Assembly (NCBI GenBank): GCA_038503075.1
Contig: JBCAML010000001.1
Location: 3,348,001-3,412,000 of the forward strand
DNA from: Gyromitra esculenta
Lineage: Eukaryota; Ascomycota; Pezizomycetes; Pezizales; Discinaceae
Length of the DNA stretch: 64,000 nucleotides
Reading direction: 5' to 3'
The translations under genes were made by a program, and so were the position numbers. The notes beneath the pieces are model-generated. The model was not told where the DNA came from and made no database searches. It saw only the letters and a program-made list of their open reading frames with translations. Shown piece by piece: positions 1-11,134 of the stretch. Within the stretch, counting starts at the first letter, position 1; every line of letters starts with the position of its first letter.

Positions 1-791
1 GGCTTTTAGGGAGATGAAGGAGGGTGCCGGCATATCCGAGGAGGCTAGGGTGTAAACGTGGACAGGACGATATTGGAGGATATGGACATCATTTATTACC
101 TCTAGCTGAACCCTACAATTCTTTTGGCAGCTTCAACATGCCTATGCTGGCCCCTTCCAGGTATCACTCGACATCCTATCTCATGATTTTCTATGAGCGA
201 TGAAGAACGACACCAAACCTTGAATGTCCTTTTAGCTTGTTTCTCGCTCCTATCTTGTGTTCTCTGTTGCTGTTTTGTTTTTGGAGTTTGGATAAAAGTT
301 TTTGGGGCCGGTTCTAGCTATTACTAAAGGAGTTTCACCGCGGTATCTGTCGATAAACGTGTTTGAAATTGGGTTTCATCATCAAGATATAACGCATGAT
401 AGTCTTCTTTCATCCTTTTCTTTCACTCTTTCACATATCTTCTGCATTCCTAGAGTTTTTCTTTCGAGTGCACCAAAGTGACCATGGGCGTGGGGACCCT
501 GGTCCTGTATCTACCCCTATATCGTTTTTCGAGGGTGTCAGGCATGACTTCACGAAATCTAGAGACAAAATAGAAATAGAGGAGAAAAAATATGAGTCTT
601 ACAATATAGTACTCTCTATACAAATCATCATACGTGTAGTGAATCGTGAATCTAATAATGTGGGGCTCGCAAGCTATAATACTTTCAATATAGCTGAGAT
701 ATACTCTATGAATAAAGAAACGATCCGCATGATATGCCTATTAATGTAGTTTACACCCCCCAGAAAATGAAAACGGTTAAAATAATATGTT
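1..791. other. Left-edge intergenic sequence
   Basis: No gene is recognised here. The one longer open frame (396-749, +) has no recognisable domain and a lysine/isoleucine-rich tail typical of AT-rich non-coding DNA. The sequence next to 791 is the 3' flank of the minus-strand SUR7-like gene. Confidence 0.5.
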
Positions 792-1815
792 TTATTTATC
801 CTTTCTCCCAGTAACGTTTTCCAAATCTGATTGTTCTTCAGTCATCTCATCTGAAGTAGCAGCTTGTCCCTGGGCTACCTTTGCCATCATCTTTTTCGTT
901 CTCCTCCGGGATACCGTACAGCAACACATGGCCGCGTGTAACGCGAAAGCCAGTAATGAGAACCCAGATGCCATCCACATGAACACAAACATGTGCTTTC
1001 CGATAATTCCACGAATGTTGAAATCCGGCTGATCCTCGAATACTTTTTGAAATACTACGAAGAGCGCTGTCGAAATTGCAGCTGCGATAGTTGTGAAAAG
1101 AGCAGCAATGAAAGAGATAAGACCGGTAGCAAGTGAGTTCCATCGAGTATAGATATCGATCCAGCCTGTCGATTGTAATTATATATTAGTAATTTTGAAG
1201 CATCTGACTAGGGAGATGTCGATTTTTGGGAGGAGTTTTACCAATCGCTAAGGCTGCTGCTGAAAACCCAATTCCTATAAAGTAGCTTGTGAACATCCAG
1301 TGACTTGCCATTTTCGCAATATTAAGTGCATCGCTTATAGTAGCCGGAATTGCAACTGCGCGCATAAATTAACCTGGATGAACCATATCTAGAAGTATCC
1401 ATGAGAAAAACTTACTTGTGGCACCATCAAGAAGTTGGGAAAGTAGTATTTCAACGGGATCAAAAGAGTAGAGGGCCTTCGGCGGGGAGCAGTAAGTAAC
1501 ACCTTGTCCTTTATATCCCTCGCAATAATTCCATAATCCAACCTGATAGAAATCCCTCAAGCCCAAGGTTTGTGCGATCGAGTTAACAAGAACAGCATTT
1601 GGAAATGATCGTGGGATAATGTTGGAGACGTCAATACGGAGGAAGTACATGCTATCAAGTATTCTGACATCGCGAATGTTACCCACTAAGACCAAGATAG
1701 AAAATACAATTGAAACGAGGGTGAGTGATTCGGCTATTGCAGTGGCGTGTTTTCGTCGCAAGGTAGCTTCCTTTACTGGAGAACGAGGTTCGTTTGGTTG
1801 TCTAAGGCTCAGCAT
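792..1815 (-). CDS. SUR7/PalI family four-span membrane protein
   Basis: The spliced minus-strand model has exons 1815-1416, 1355-1242 and 1165-792 and gives 295 residues. Both introns are short GT-AG introns and all joins keep frame. There are four hydrophobic spans at about residues 31-47, 150-171, 183-210 and 229-254. The large loop between the first two carries the family's W-x-Y-C signature (GLWNYCEG, residues 93-100) followed by a second Cys at 109. The basic, lysine-rich C-terminus would face the cytoplasm. SUR7/PalI proteins sit in the fungal plasma membrane, in eisosomes or pH-sensing complexes; which branch this one belongs to cannot be told from the sequence alone. The start is the first ATG of the frame, just before a basic N-terminus. 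Fold and splice joins are clear; the precise role is inference. Confidence 0.88.
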
Positions 1816-2526
1816 TGCTGGTAATTTCTGGATATTTGAGGGTTGGAAAAATGTGGAAGATTTAAGTACCGGGCCAGCAAAGATATTTGTCCGTCATAAG
1901 AGACTAACGTAGGAGTAAATATAGAACACGAATTAAGTGGGGGAACATTCATTAAGGGCAGCTACAAGAGCTCCCGTATGAGCGATACATGTAGTTTTGT
2001 GGGTTGGCTGCGCCCAGAAAAACAATCCTAGCTAGCCCAAAGTTTGTCGCATGAGCAGGGTACTGGAAATCCCGAGTGGTATTCAGGATTTGTAAGTAAT
2101 CAATTACTATTGACAGAGTGGCCATGGTTCTTCTGTGGGTCGGAGCAACCCTAGCACTGGATAGATGAACCATGCAGGGGTATTTCGCTGCAAGTCCTTA
2201 TGCCCTCCGGGGATTTAGTTTCTCGGGCTCGTAGATCTGACGCCTCGTCAGGGCGGCGAAGACTCCGTTGATGGGAAACGGCTGGGGCGAAGCGGGTTTC
2301 CTGCTGCTATTGGCTATGCTAGGCATGTAAAATGATATAATGGATATGATTAATTATTCCCACTCGGGATGGAACGGCACGTCGAAAATATTCTACACGT
2401 ATTTCTGGAGCGCTCACTACATGCTTACTCCCCTTATCCACTGTGATAAATAAGCAGGTGGTTTTCTCCTTCAAAAGTGACTCGAGTCCTTGAGCTTACT
2501 TCAAAGATCACAGCCTGATAGCTCGA
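1816..2526. other. Intergenic region between SUR7-like and PLC-like genes
   Basis: This is the shared 5' region of two divergent genes. Short open frames on the minus strand (1952-2173) have no recognisable domain and no intron-supported extension. I see no RNA gene or repeat. Confidence 0.45.
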
Positions 2527-4087
2527 ATGTTGCAATTCTGGGTACAAGCTTTAGTTATTAGCTACCACCTTCTGGGGGTCCTTACCCAAGATAGTTTCGA
2601 AGGATCCTTCGCAAGTGGCTCTACGACGTCCTCGAGCTCGTTATCGACTGCTGTAACAACAACGACGCATACAACTACAACACGAGAAAGTAGTACTTCA
2701 GAGTCGGAAACGCTACTGCATGGCACATACGATGGGGACCATGATACTACTTCCTCTCCTCGATCAAATGGAACTCTAACTTTAATGCCAACCTCGACGT
2801 TGACCACGGAAACATTGACAACCACACCCCCGGCTCCTAAAAACACTCAACCCTGCAACTTATATGTGGAGTTTTGTACACGATCTTACAGCAATATTAC
2901 CAACGTAGGAACTCACAATTCACCCTTTGTTCGTAAGAGTAATGCTGCCTCCAATCAAGAGTTGGATGTGAGGACTCAGCTAGATGACGGAATTCGTATG
3001 CGTATGGCTATCCTATCATAAGACTGGCATGTGACTAACCACACAATTTATTTCGTATTTCTTTTTGAGGTTGATTCTGATCTCGAAATTTAGTTCAGGG
3101 ACAAACTCACATGGTGAACGGAACACTATACTATTGCCATACCAGGTAGGAAACTGGGTACGGGTGCGTTGTTTGAGGTGGAGTTAGCTGATGTATAGCA
3201 CAAAGTTGCGACATCCTCAACGCTGGGACGATAGAAGAGTATCTTACTACAGTGGTAGAATGGATCAAGAAGAACCCATTCGAAATTGTAACAATCCTCA
3301 TTGGGAATGGAGATTTCGTAGACATCAGGAACTACACCCTTCCCTTCGAAAAATCAGGCTTATCCGAAATCGCATATGTTCCGCCAAAACGAAATATTAA
3401 AATCAACCAGTGGCCTACATTGTCAGAATTAATCTTAACGGGTATGTCTAGAGTACTTTTTAGTTTTTGACCATTGGTAATTGCGTTGTTGCTAATATTT
3501 GTTTTTGGCCTGCCCCAGGAAAACGTGCAGTCGTATTTATGGACTATAAAGCCGATGAAGGTATCATTCCTTATATCTTGGACGAATTCAGTTATATGTG
3601 GGAGACTCCATTCTCACAAACCGACACTGCCTTTCCTTGCACTATTGAAAGACCCCCAGATCAACCCAAGAATAATACAGAGGGAAAACTGTACATGGCC
3701 AATCATAATCTCAACGTCGAATTTTCTTTTGCAGGCCAGTCGATATTAGTTCCTAATACGGTGGCTATTAATCAAACGAACTCGATTTCTGGTTATGGAT
3801 CTCTAGGATTGCAGGCAAATAATTGCAGAGGTCTGTGTGTCTATATGTTCTGGTTTCAAACATTAACTAACATATTTGCGGCAGACGCATGGGGAAGATA
3901 TCCTAACTTTCTGCTAGTGGACTTCTACGATGCAGGAAATGGGTCTGTCTTCGAGGTTGCAGCAAAGGCAAATGATGTGAGTTATACGAATACTTGCTGT
4001 GGAAAAAAAGCTTCATCTGCATCTCGGCTTAAGATAAAGGCTGGGCTCATATTACCAATCACGATGATCTTTTCAATCTTCTTATAG
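2527..4087 (+). CDS. Secreted PLC-like phosphodiesterase, probably GPI-anchored
   Basis: Five exons (2527-3001, 3094-3145, 3206-3441, 3519-3830, 3885-4087) join in frame to 425 residues. The N-terminus is a hydrophobic signal peptide (about 1-20), followed by a Ser/Thr-rich stalk to about residue 105. The catalytic part starts at the Cys near 110 and resembles the fungal PLC-like TIM-barrel phosphodiesterase family. It has VGTHNSPF with the presumed catalytic His130, LQGQTHM with a second His at about 164, and later DILNAGT, KRAVVFMDYKAD and WGRYPNFLLVDFYD. The C-terminus is a basic patch followed by a hydrophobic tail, as in GPI-anchored proteins. It would act at the cell surface; its substrate is unknown. 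The acceptors for exons 2 and 3 were chosen because they restore the conserved RMLQGQTH and HTSCDILN joins; other AGs nearby would break frame. Confidence 0.85.
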
Positions 4088-4662
4088 AAAGGATATGAGC
4101 ATGGACGTGCCTTATATCAATAACTGCATCCCCATATGCCAGACTGCTGTGAATACTGGTTTATAAGAACATTTTAATGATGATAGGATTGGGTGGTGAT
4201 TAGAGAACGGCAGACTAGTCGCGCTTTGTAAAGGTATACATATATTGTACCTTGGAATTATTTTCGCACTCCACCTTAAATTGACGAGTAACCCCCCTTT
4301 CTGTTATTAATTTAAAAAATTAGTCCCACAGTAAACACAAGGAGAGGCGACCTTCAAGAATTCCAAAGACTACACTCTAGAATGTGAAATAAAATGTCCC
4401 AAAATAATTATATGCTTGATATGCTATTAAACCGAAAGATAAGACTTGTGGGAGTTATGTTGAAATAGAAACAGAAGGGCAGCGTAAGATTTCTTAAGCT
4501 AATGGCACTGAAGCGGTGGACCTGTAAAAATAATTTTTGGCAATATAGAATCTCCAACAATACACTTGAACTGTACTTTCAATTGGGTTAATCCTGTCTC
4601 TGTGAGGTGTAACTAGTTCGTTGAGTTTTTGGTGAGGCATCTAGTTTCCTTGTCCCTCTCCC
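4088..4662. other. Intergenic, convergent 3' flanks
   Basis: AT-rich sequence between two genes that end towards each other. No ORF or repeat of note is seen. Confidence 0.5.
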
Positions 4663-5586
4663 CTAGAATATCGACTCCTCGGCGAGCTGGTTCGAGATTG
4701 GCCGTATCTCCCGTTGGCCTGCTCCCGCCAAAAGCTCGGGCGAAGCGATTTCTTCTAGCGATAGGGCTTGGAGCCGGATCCTCCGGTTTTCTGCCAAAAG
4801 ATCTCTCACGCTGAGGGTCAATTCCGCCTTCTCTCTTAGCCATTCCTGTTCTTTTGCCTGAGAGGTAAGGGCTTGTGTCTGCATCATCACGTATCCCGCT
4901 ACGTAAGCTTTAACCTTTTCGTTGATGCTAGCGAGCCTTGCTTCAGCAACAGTACGAGCAGTGCGTTCTTTTTGGTAATCCAACTTCAGTTGAGCAATTT
5001 GGAATTGTAGCTTGGGAAAGTCCTCGCTGGCTTGGTCTTGCTGCTCCCGAATACATTCTAAAGCCTCTTGAGTCTCATTTCGGAGCACAATCTCTTTTTG
5101 TAAATCTGAAGCTAAAGCTTGATGAGCATCACGAAGATTGAGATAATGTAAAAGAAGTTGATGGACATCGGTGACCCGGTTTTTCATCCAGGAAGTATTT
5201 TCTATCAATTGACTAAGGTCGCTGCCAGACGGAGGAGCAATCGGTGGGAAATATTCAGGATCTAGCGACGTATCATGTAGCTCCGTTGCCATGTATTGGT
5301 TCTCGCTTGGCGCAGGTGTCGTGGGGAGTGATAGGGGTGGAGTGTAATGACCTGATCGAGGTGTTGTTGCTATTTGGGGTGGGATGCTAGGGATGGTCTG
5401 GCGACTCTCCGGCCTGGCAGCGCCATAGTGGGTGCCTGGCGGTTGATTGATGTTTCTCGTAGAAGTATTATGGCGGTGTAACGTTTCTTCGTGGCAGTTG
5501 CTAATTTCGTCGTCTGGCGGCCCAAACAACTCTTCATCCAGTGCTGAAAAGTCCACTTCATTATCCTTCCCGTTCACGCAAAACAT
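4663..5586 (-). CDS. Uncharacterised coiled-coil protein
   Basis: A single open frame of 307 codons with ATG at 5586 and TAG at 4663. I do not recognise the family. The first third is acidic then Pro/Ser/Thr-rich (disordered-looking). From about residue 130 to 290 the composition is heptad-like, rich in Leu, Gln, Glu and Lys (for example LASDLQKEIVLRNETQEALE and AELTLSVRDLLAENRRIR), predicting a long coiled coil. No membrane span or signal peptide is seen. It could be a structural or scaffolding protein. It might also be the main exon of a longer gene, but the start and stop make it self-contained. It lies in the left host block outside the repeats, which favours a real gene. Confidence 0.6.
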   Translation of the reverse strand: MFCVNGKDNEVDFSALDEELFGPPDDEISNCHEETLHRHNTSTRNINQPPGTHYGAARPESRQTIPSIPPQIATTPRSGHYTPPLSLPTTPAPSENQYMATELHDTSLDPEYFPPIAPPSGSDLSQLIENTSWMKNRVTDVHQLLLHYLNLRDAHQALASDLQKEIVLRNETQEALECIREQQDQASEDFPKLQFQIAQLKLDYQKERTARTVAEARLASINEKVKAYVAGYVMMQTQALTSQAKEQEWLREKAELTLSVRDLLAENRRIRLQALSLEEIASPELLAGAGQREIRPISNQLAEESIF

Positions 5587-6373
5587 TGTTGTTGCTGCGA
5601 GTTGGGATGAAAACTACCATATACCGTGTTGGTATGGATAGATGGGGTGCCACTTGGGGGGGGTTACTGGAAAGAGCTTTCAGGGGACTGGAGGGTGAAG
5701 ATTCTTTTGAAAGGTGAGGCGAGGCGTATCTTCCCCGCACGTGGCAAAATCCTTGCGACGGAAGTCTAGCTGGCTTACCTAAACAGACAGCGAGCCAGAC
5801 TCCACCGAATGCGGATAGAAGGCGATGATGGGACCAACAAGCGGAGAGTTTAGAGTAGCGCAGGCTACTGGTTGTTTCGCCTGTCCCAGCGCGACAATAG
5901 CAAGAAGAGGTTTTACGAATACATTGGTGCTCAGGCTATATGATCACATACATAGTCACCCACGGCTTTGACTTAGCACGGAGATTTTAGTTTCAACGAC
6001 TTGTCGGCGCCCTGCTTTCCTACAACGATTGTTGCGATTTCCCTGGCCACCGCTGCCTGTTATTTCTTTAGCTTGATCCATTCAGTCTGCCCGACACAAG
6101 AGCGAAGGACAAGGAGATTGTGCGTGTGCGTGTGCGAGGGAAAGAGAGGGAAAAAGAGATAGATAGAGAGAGAGGGGGGGGGAGAGAGAGAAAGAGAGAG
6201 AGAGAGATAACAGGACAGCAGAACGAAAGCATTATAGAGAACTACGAACTTTGGAGAGGGAGAGGGACGGATAAGCATACGCCCACTCAAACCAGCTGCT
6301 ATACAGGAAATCAGTCAGGATTCGACGGAACAGTCGCTTCAGGATTCGATCTTATGGCCTTGTCAATACCACG
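5587..6373. promoter_or_regulatory. Upstream region of the NEM1-like gene with GA/GT microsatellites
   Basis: This is the divergent intergenic region between the coiled-coil gene and the phosphatase gene. At about 6120-6212 it holds a GTGCGT-type tract running into a long purine (GA)n tract. Both are simple repeats, and the open frames across them (6060-6377) are low-complexity artefacts. A purine tract about 160-250 bp before the ATG could affect promoter or 5' UTR behaviour, but that is inference. Confidence 0.5.
6149..6212. repeat. GA-rich microsatellite
   Basis: Uninterrupted purine sequence made of GA units with a short G run in the middle, directly visible. It is likely to vary in length between strains. 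Confidence 0.85.
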
Positions 6374-7911
6374 ATGAATTCCCTCAGCTTATTATCCTCC
6401 CGGGTCGAAAAAGTCATCGGCGCAACACCTCCACAAACACCACGAACCGAGTCATTCAAAGGTCTACGGCATATGCACCAATCGAGTGGCTTGATTTCCT
6501 CCAGTGAAAGGCCTTATTTGTCCGCACAAAGTGTTGATGAAGCTGTTTTCTCCGAGAACGAAGATGAGGATGATGAGGAAGACGACGTCGAGGATGAAGA
6601 GGACGATGGTGAAGTCACCGCAGAGCAAGTAGCATCGCCTTATAGCAGACGACGACAATCGTTAGGGGAGAGAATATACATAACGTTGCTTAGTCCGTTG
6701 CTGGGAGCATTCCGATGGATTATTTCTGCACTTGCTAATTCGGCCGAATGGTTCGTATCCTGCATTTACGACGAGCAGGGTATGTTCTCCCCTCTGAAGC
6801 CTGTTCGACAGGCGATAGCGCTTGCTCTGAAGCCTGTTGCCAGAGCTCGTGATTTGACATCAAACTTTTCGCCCACCACAAAATCTCAAAATTGGTCTTC
6901 TACCTCAACCCCTCCATCTTTCGGCAATGAAAAGAGGACACAGTACCTAAACATTGATATGGGTGCTGTGCCGACTCCACCCATTCGTCACTTTCGCTCT
7001 AAATCTTTTACTCATGACCCTAGCCCCTATCTCATGGAAGAGATAGCACCACAAAGATCGATTCGCATCCGACTCTTTAATGAAGATTCAGTGGCTAAGT
7101 CAAGACCCTCATCTGTCAAATCACCTACGTCCCCATCCTCCAGTTTACGGCTTACGAAGTATCCACGCAATTTTGGACCACCTAAACCACTTCTACCTAG
7201 TCATCCTTCACCAAAAACTTTAATATTGGACCTTGATGAGACACTCATCCACTCTCTGGCAAAGGGGGGACGAATGACTTCAGGCCATATGGTTGAGGTC
7301 AAACTCGACAAACAACATGCAATCCTTTATTATGTCCACAAACGGCCGTATTGTGACGATTTTCTTCGAAAGGTACTCTCCGCTCGAAACTGAATCTCGA
7401 AGTTCCGTTCTAATATGTTTTTCTTTACTTTTCTCATTTACGATGGAAAGGTTTGCAAATGGTACAACCTAGTTGTTTTTACCGCTTCAGTACAAGAATA
7501 TGCCGATCCAGTGATCGATTGGTTAGAACAGGATCGAAAGTATTTCAAAGGCCGATACTATCGCCAGCATTGCACTCAGCGCAACGGTGCGTATATCAAA
7601 GATCTCAGTGCCGTAGAGCCTGATCTCTCAAAAGTAATGATTATCGACAATTCGCCGACAAGCTACATCTTCCACGGAGGTCAGTTACAACCCGCGTTGG
7701 ATGGCTGGTCAACAGGAACTTTGATTACCATGGGCTTCCAAGTAAAGTGAGCTGACAGCTGTGCGTAGATAATGCAATACCTATCGAGGGCTGGATTAAA
7801 GATCCAACCGATATAGATCTTCTACATCTCATACCACTTCTGGAAGCCCTTCAGTATGCTACCGATGTGAGAGCTTTACTTGCGCTCCGCATGGGCGATA
7901 TACATGCTTAA
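6374..7911 (+). CDS. NEM1: Nem1-type HAD phosphatase (FCP1-like domain), nuclear envelope/lipid regulator
   Basis: Three exons (6374-7372, 7451-7679, 7769-7911) join in frame to 456 residues. The HAD/FCP1 phosphatase motif DLDETLIHS (DxDxT) lies at about residues 286-294. Exon 2 carries the later HAD motif with IDNSP. The catalytic domain fills the C-terminal third, as in Nem1/Dullard (CTDNEP1) proteins. Upstream are an acidic stretch (about residues 57-75) and a hydrophobic segment (about 97-125, around ITLLSPLLGAFRWIISALAN) that would anchor it in the ER/nuclear envelope. In yeast Nem1 works with Spo7 to dephosphorylate the phosphatidate phosphatase Pah1. Intron 1 ends in AAG and intron 2 in TAG. 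The Nem1 assignment over other FCP1-like phosphatases rests on the N-terminal membrane segment and overall layout. Confidence 0.85.
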
Positions 7912-9516
7912 GCCAAATTTGTATGACGAAGTAGCAGATTATGAGCTGTTTTAAATTTTTGCATAATCTAGATGGCTCTTATTCCTGTTTCTGCTTCTTG
8001 TATTGTCTGGTCAATAAAACCTATCAGAAGTCAATTTTTTAACTCTCATATACTCTGTTTATTTTTTTTTACATTTTAATCTTTGGTGGGGGTTGACAAA
8101 AAATATTCACACGGCATGTTCATTTCATATATCCAGTTCTTGTTATCTTTTTTTGGTTAGTTTGGCTAACAACATTGCTAATGTCTGGGCTGGGATATCA
8201 AGTGAGGGCGGAGGATCACAATTAGAACTTGTGTTATTGTTGTTGTATCATATTGTTAGCTTCAGACTTACGGCGTTATCTGCGTGTGCGAAAATGACAC
8301 TGTATATGGGTAGGAAGAGATTTTAATTAAATTCACAGTAATAGAAAAAAAAATGCTGAAATAGTGAGACTTTGGGCAGCCTCTTTTATGCCCCAATACG
8401 TAGAGGGAGCTGAACAAGGAACCAGGTAGATAGGTAACTCAGAAGTATTTCGCTTGGGAACGGTTTTGTTGAGTAGGTTTGCAATTTGCATGTCTTGTGC
8501 CCAGCCTGTTTCCCGAAATATCATTTAAAATGTACAATTCCAAATAAATAAGGCTCTAATAGGGGGATTCACCAATACCTTGGCACCCATCACTCCACCA
8601 AAAAAATAATTGGTCGTGGCACTCAATTAGGTATAAAGCTATGGTGGACGACGCGATTAATGTATTTGAGGGGGGCGAGATATATCTAGAAACAAGACAG
8701 TGTTTAAGACAAAATTATGTTAACATTACCCCCACAGAAAGTCCTCAATATCCACAATAAACCCCGAAGGATATTGAGAAAGTGAAAAGAAAAGGGCAGC
8801 GACATGAAATACGAAATATAACACAGGATGGAGAAGGGAAAAAAAGATATAGGCCCTCTGGTACTATCCTTCGCAATATAAATCCTTTTTTTTCACGGTC
8901 TAAGTGACATTATTAAAGATTCATACTTGGCAGGAAGCAGAGAGCTTGAGAGCTGGACCAAGAGAAGAAGAGGTTGGCGAGTCACCATATTCTACAAGAA
9001 AAATACCTCAATATCATTTCCACACGAGCATGCAACGGAAGTCGGTATGAAATCTTCGGTATTACCCTCACCTATGAAATCGATTTTAACAACAAAACAT
9101 GGATCTACAACCTCAAACCTCTCTCTTCTTTGTCGAGCAATTTCCTTCAACTTGACATTTCGCTTTGGTGCCATAAGTATCGTAACATCCTCTTTCTCGT
9201 TTTCTGCAGCCTGTTTTGCTGCAATACTCGCATTTTCGGAAAGTGTTCGGCATGGTTGCGACATCCCCAAGTAAATTTTGCGAAGTGACAACGAAACTCA
9301 ACACAACTCCCTCGTCCCGCACCTGACAATTCAACGCAATAGTAAGTACGGTGCTTCCCTGGGTACCGGCGCAGTATTTTGACCACAAAGCAACGAAATT
9401 TGAACGATTAAATGAAATTACTACGGAAAGAATATGAAAAAATACAGGACAACAGCGAGTGCAAACTGGTAACAGTCAGGGTAGGTTTTTGAAAAATTAA
9501 AAAATGCAGAGGGTGG
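7912..9516. other. AT-rich intergenic region, no confident gene
   Basis: It begins with the 3' flank of the NEM1-like gene. Minus-strand open frames between 8992 and 9388 overlap in two frames; one is Cys-rich with a CxxC-like spacing. I found no domain and no convincing splice model, so none is called as a gene. They may be remains of the degraded repeat that follows. Confidence 0.4.
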
Positions 9517-10460
9517 TTAAAAGTCAACACTGTGGCCATATACTAACTTGTCCTGAGACCCAGGCCCGGTTTCAGTTAATCCAGATTCTAACCCAGCGAG
9601 AACCAGTTGTATAGCAGCAAGACCTCGAACTATATTATCTTTTTCTTCTTCTAGCTGCTTAACTGTTTTCCATTTTTGCTTAGATAAAGCCTCCTCCTCC
9701 TCATGATCTGGCATACTGGTATCGGTGTCCTGGCGCTTTCTTTTAACATTCTTGGGGACCGTAGATACTTCTCGACGTCTCTGTACTTTTCCCTCTATTT
9801 CTTTAAGTTTTCTCTTCTGTATCTCAACTTTTTTTCGGGCGCCAGCTAGCTTCCTCTCTTCTGCATCCTTTTTCTCTCTTGTTGATGTGTTTTTGTTTAT
9901 TCAATATCTTGACTGGAAACCCAAAGTTGTCCCTCTTTCGGTAGTGTTCTGCGGTCCCCAGATCTTTTTTTTTTCCAGTGTCCGCTGTTCATGCATTTCA
10001 GATATTCTCTTTTTTTGAAGAATAACTTCAGCTAAAGCACATTCTGAGGCCCGGATTAAATGTTTTACACCTTGACGCAAAAATGCTGACCGTGGACTAC
10101 TACCATCAATTTGCGCCAAAAGCTGATTTCCTTGATACCGAATGGCTTGTGTGGAACGAAGTGTAGAAAATCCAAAAGGGATAATAGTTCGAGCAGGATT
10201 ATGAGGTGTTGCTGGCGCAGATTGAGATTGTTCAATAGTAGAAGATTGTACAGTTTGTTTTTGATTACAATACTCAGGATCTGTATCGACAGCTTGAGCG
10301 ATTGGTGGTAATTGGCGAATTGGGATTTCTGGATCGACAGGATCAAGATTAGTGAAATAAAACCCGGACAAGATATTTGATCTTGTGAATGCCTTTTTGC
10401 GTGCCACTTGTAAAATGTCCAAGGGGTTGTGTTTTCCAATGCTTCGTTCACCATCATCAA
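9517..10460 (-). pseudogene. 3' part of a pogo/DDE_1-like transposase (relic)
   Basis: The minus-strand frame 10422-9901 contains RKKAFTRSNILSGF, the segment that in fungal pogo/Fot1-type transposases follows the DDE domain, then a proline-rich linker and a lysine/arginine-rich tail. The tail continues in another frame to 9517 (QLEEEKDNIVRGLAAIQ...). The switch falls at a run of about ten adenines near 9970, so a one-base indel explains it. The catalytic domain and helix-turn-helix are absent; similarity stops at about 10460. It is therefore a truncated, frameshifted relic. The family is assigned from the conserved tail motif only. Confidence 0.6.
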
Positions 10461-10927
10461 TGTTCCTTGCTGGCCTCCGTGGAGGTGACGGAGGCGACCG
10501 AGGCCATAGAGGAAACTTATGAATTGCAGAGGCATAAAAAAGATCTTGGCCTCGCTGAGGTGCTAAGCAACGCTCTAAATCTCACCAAGGACTGAACTCG
10601 TCTTTCTAATCTTCACGAAGTCAGTTGACTTCATCCTAATTCTCGCACAGACGGAACTCGTCGTTCTATTTTCTATAGAATTCGTTGATTTTGTGGCGGT
10701 GGTAGTATAATAGAGGCTTCTGACTTGAATAAACTATTACTGTTGCAAGGTAGAAAATAGAGAAAAGGACTACTCGCATTTCCATCTTATATTCGCCTGT
10801 GTGACAACGTGCCTCATGAACAACACATCCCCCAGCACAACACAAGCATTCACAACCAATTTTACTACAAAATTTGCAACAACTTGAGTAGAGGTAATTA
10901 CTAGTGACGGTGTACCTGTATAGTAGA
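10461..10927. other. Degraded repeat-derived sequence
   Basis: No intact gene. On the minus strand around 10740-10900 a short reading frame is unusually rich in Cys (CKFCSKIGCECLCC), but it has no start, stop or partner exon I can defend. Confidence 0.3.
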
Positions 10928-11122
10928 TGTTGCGGGCTAATTTTAACTGTGAAAAGCTATCACAATTGATTATGCGGATTATTGTATAAGAGAGAAGAGA
11001 TGCCTTTCTATTGAAGTGAAAGGTCGACTACTTATAGCAATGGTCGCCTAGACTAACGTCAGTTGATCTAAACGTTAGTTAGCGCCTAAGAATTATCTAG
11101 CTAGCGGCTTATGGCCGTGACA
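10928..11122 (-). repeat. Candidate LTR of a truncated gypsy element
   Basis: Immediately 3' of the minus-strand integrase/chromodomain frame is a purine tract (ATGGAGGGCAAT on the minus strand) followed by TGTCACGG, the expected polypurine-tract-to-LTR junction. A plausible end is CGCAACA at 10928, giving about 195 bp. There is no second copy in the window, so the distal end is uncertain. Confidence 0.4.
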
Positions 11123-11134
11123 ATTGCCCTCCAT

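Noticed and set aside
396..749. 117-codon plus-strand open frame near the left edge
   Set aside because: No domain, composition of AT-rich non-coding DNA, no supported splice partner.
4613..4843. Short overlapping open frames at the 3' end of the coiled-coil gene
   Set aside because: They are shadows of the 4663-5586 minus-strand frame.
6060..6377. Open frames on both strands across the GA-rich tract
   Set aside because: They translate a microsatellite and are low complexity.
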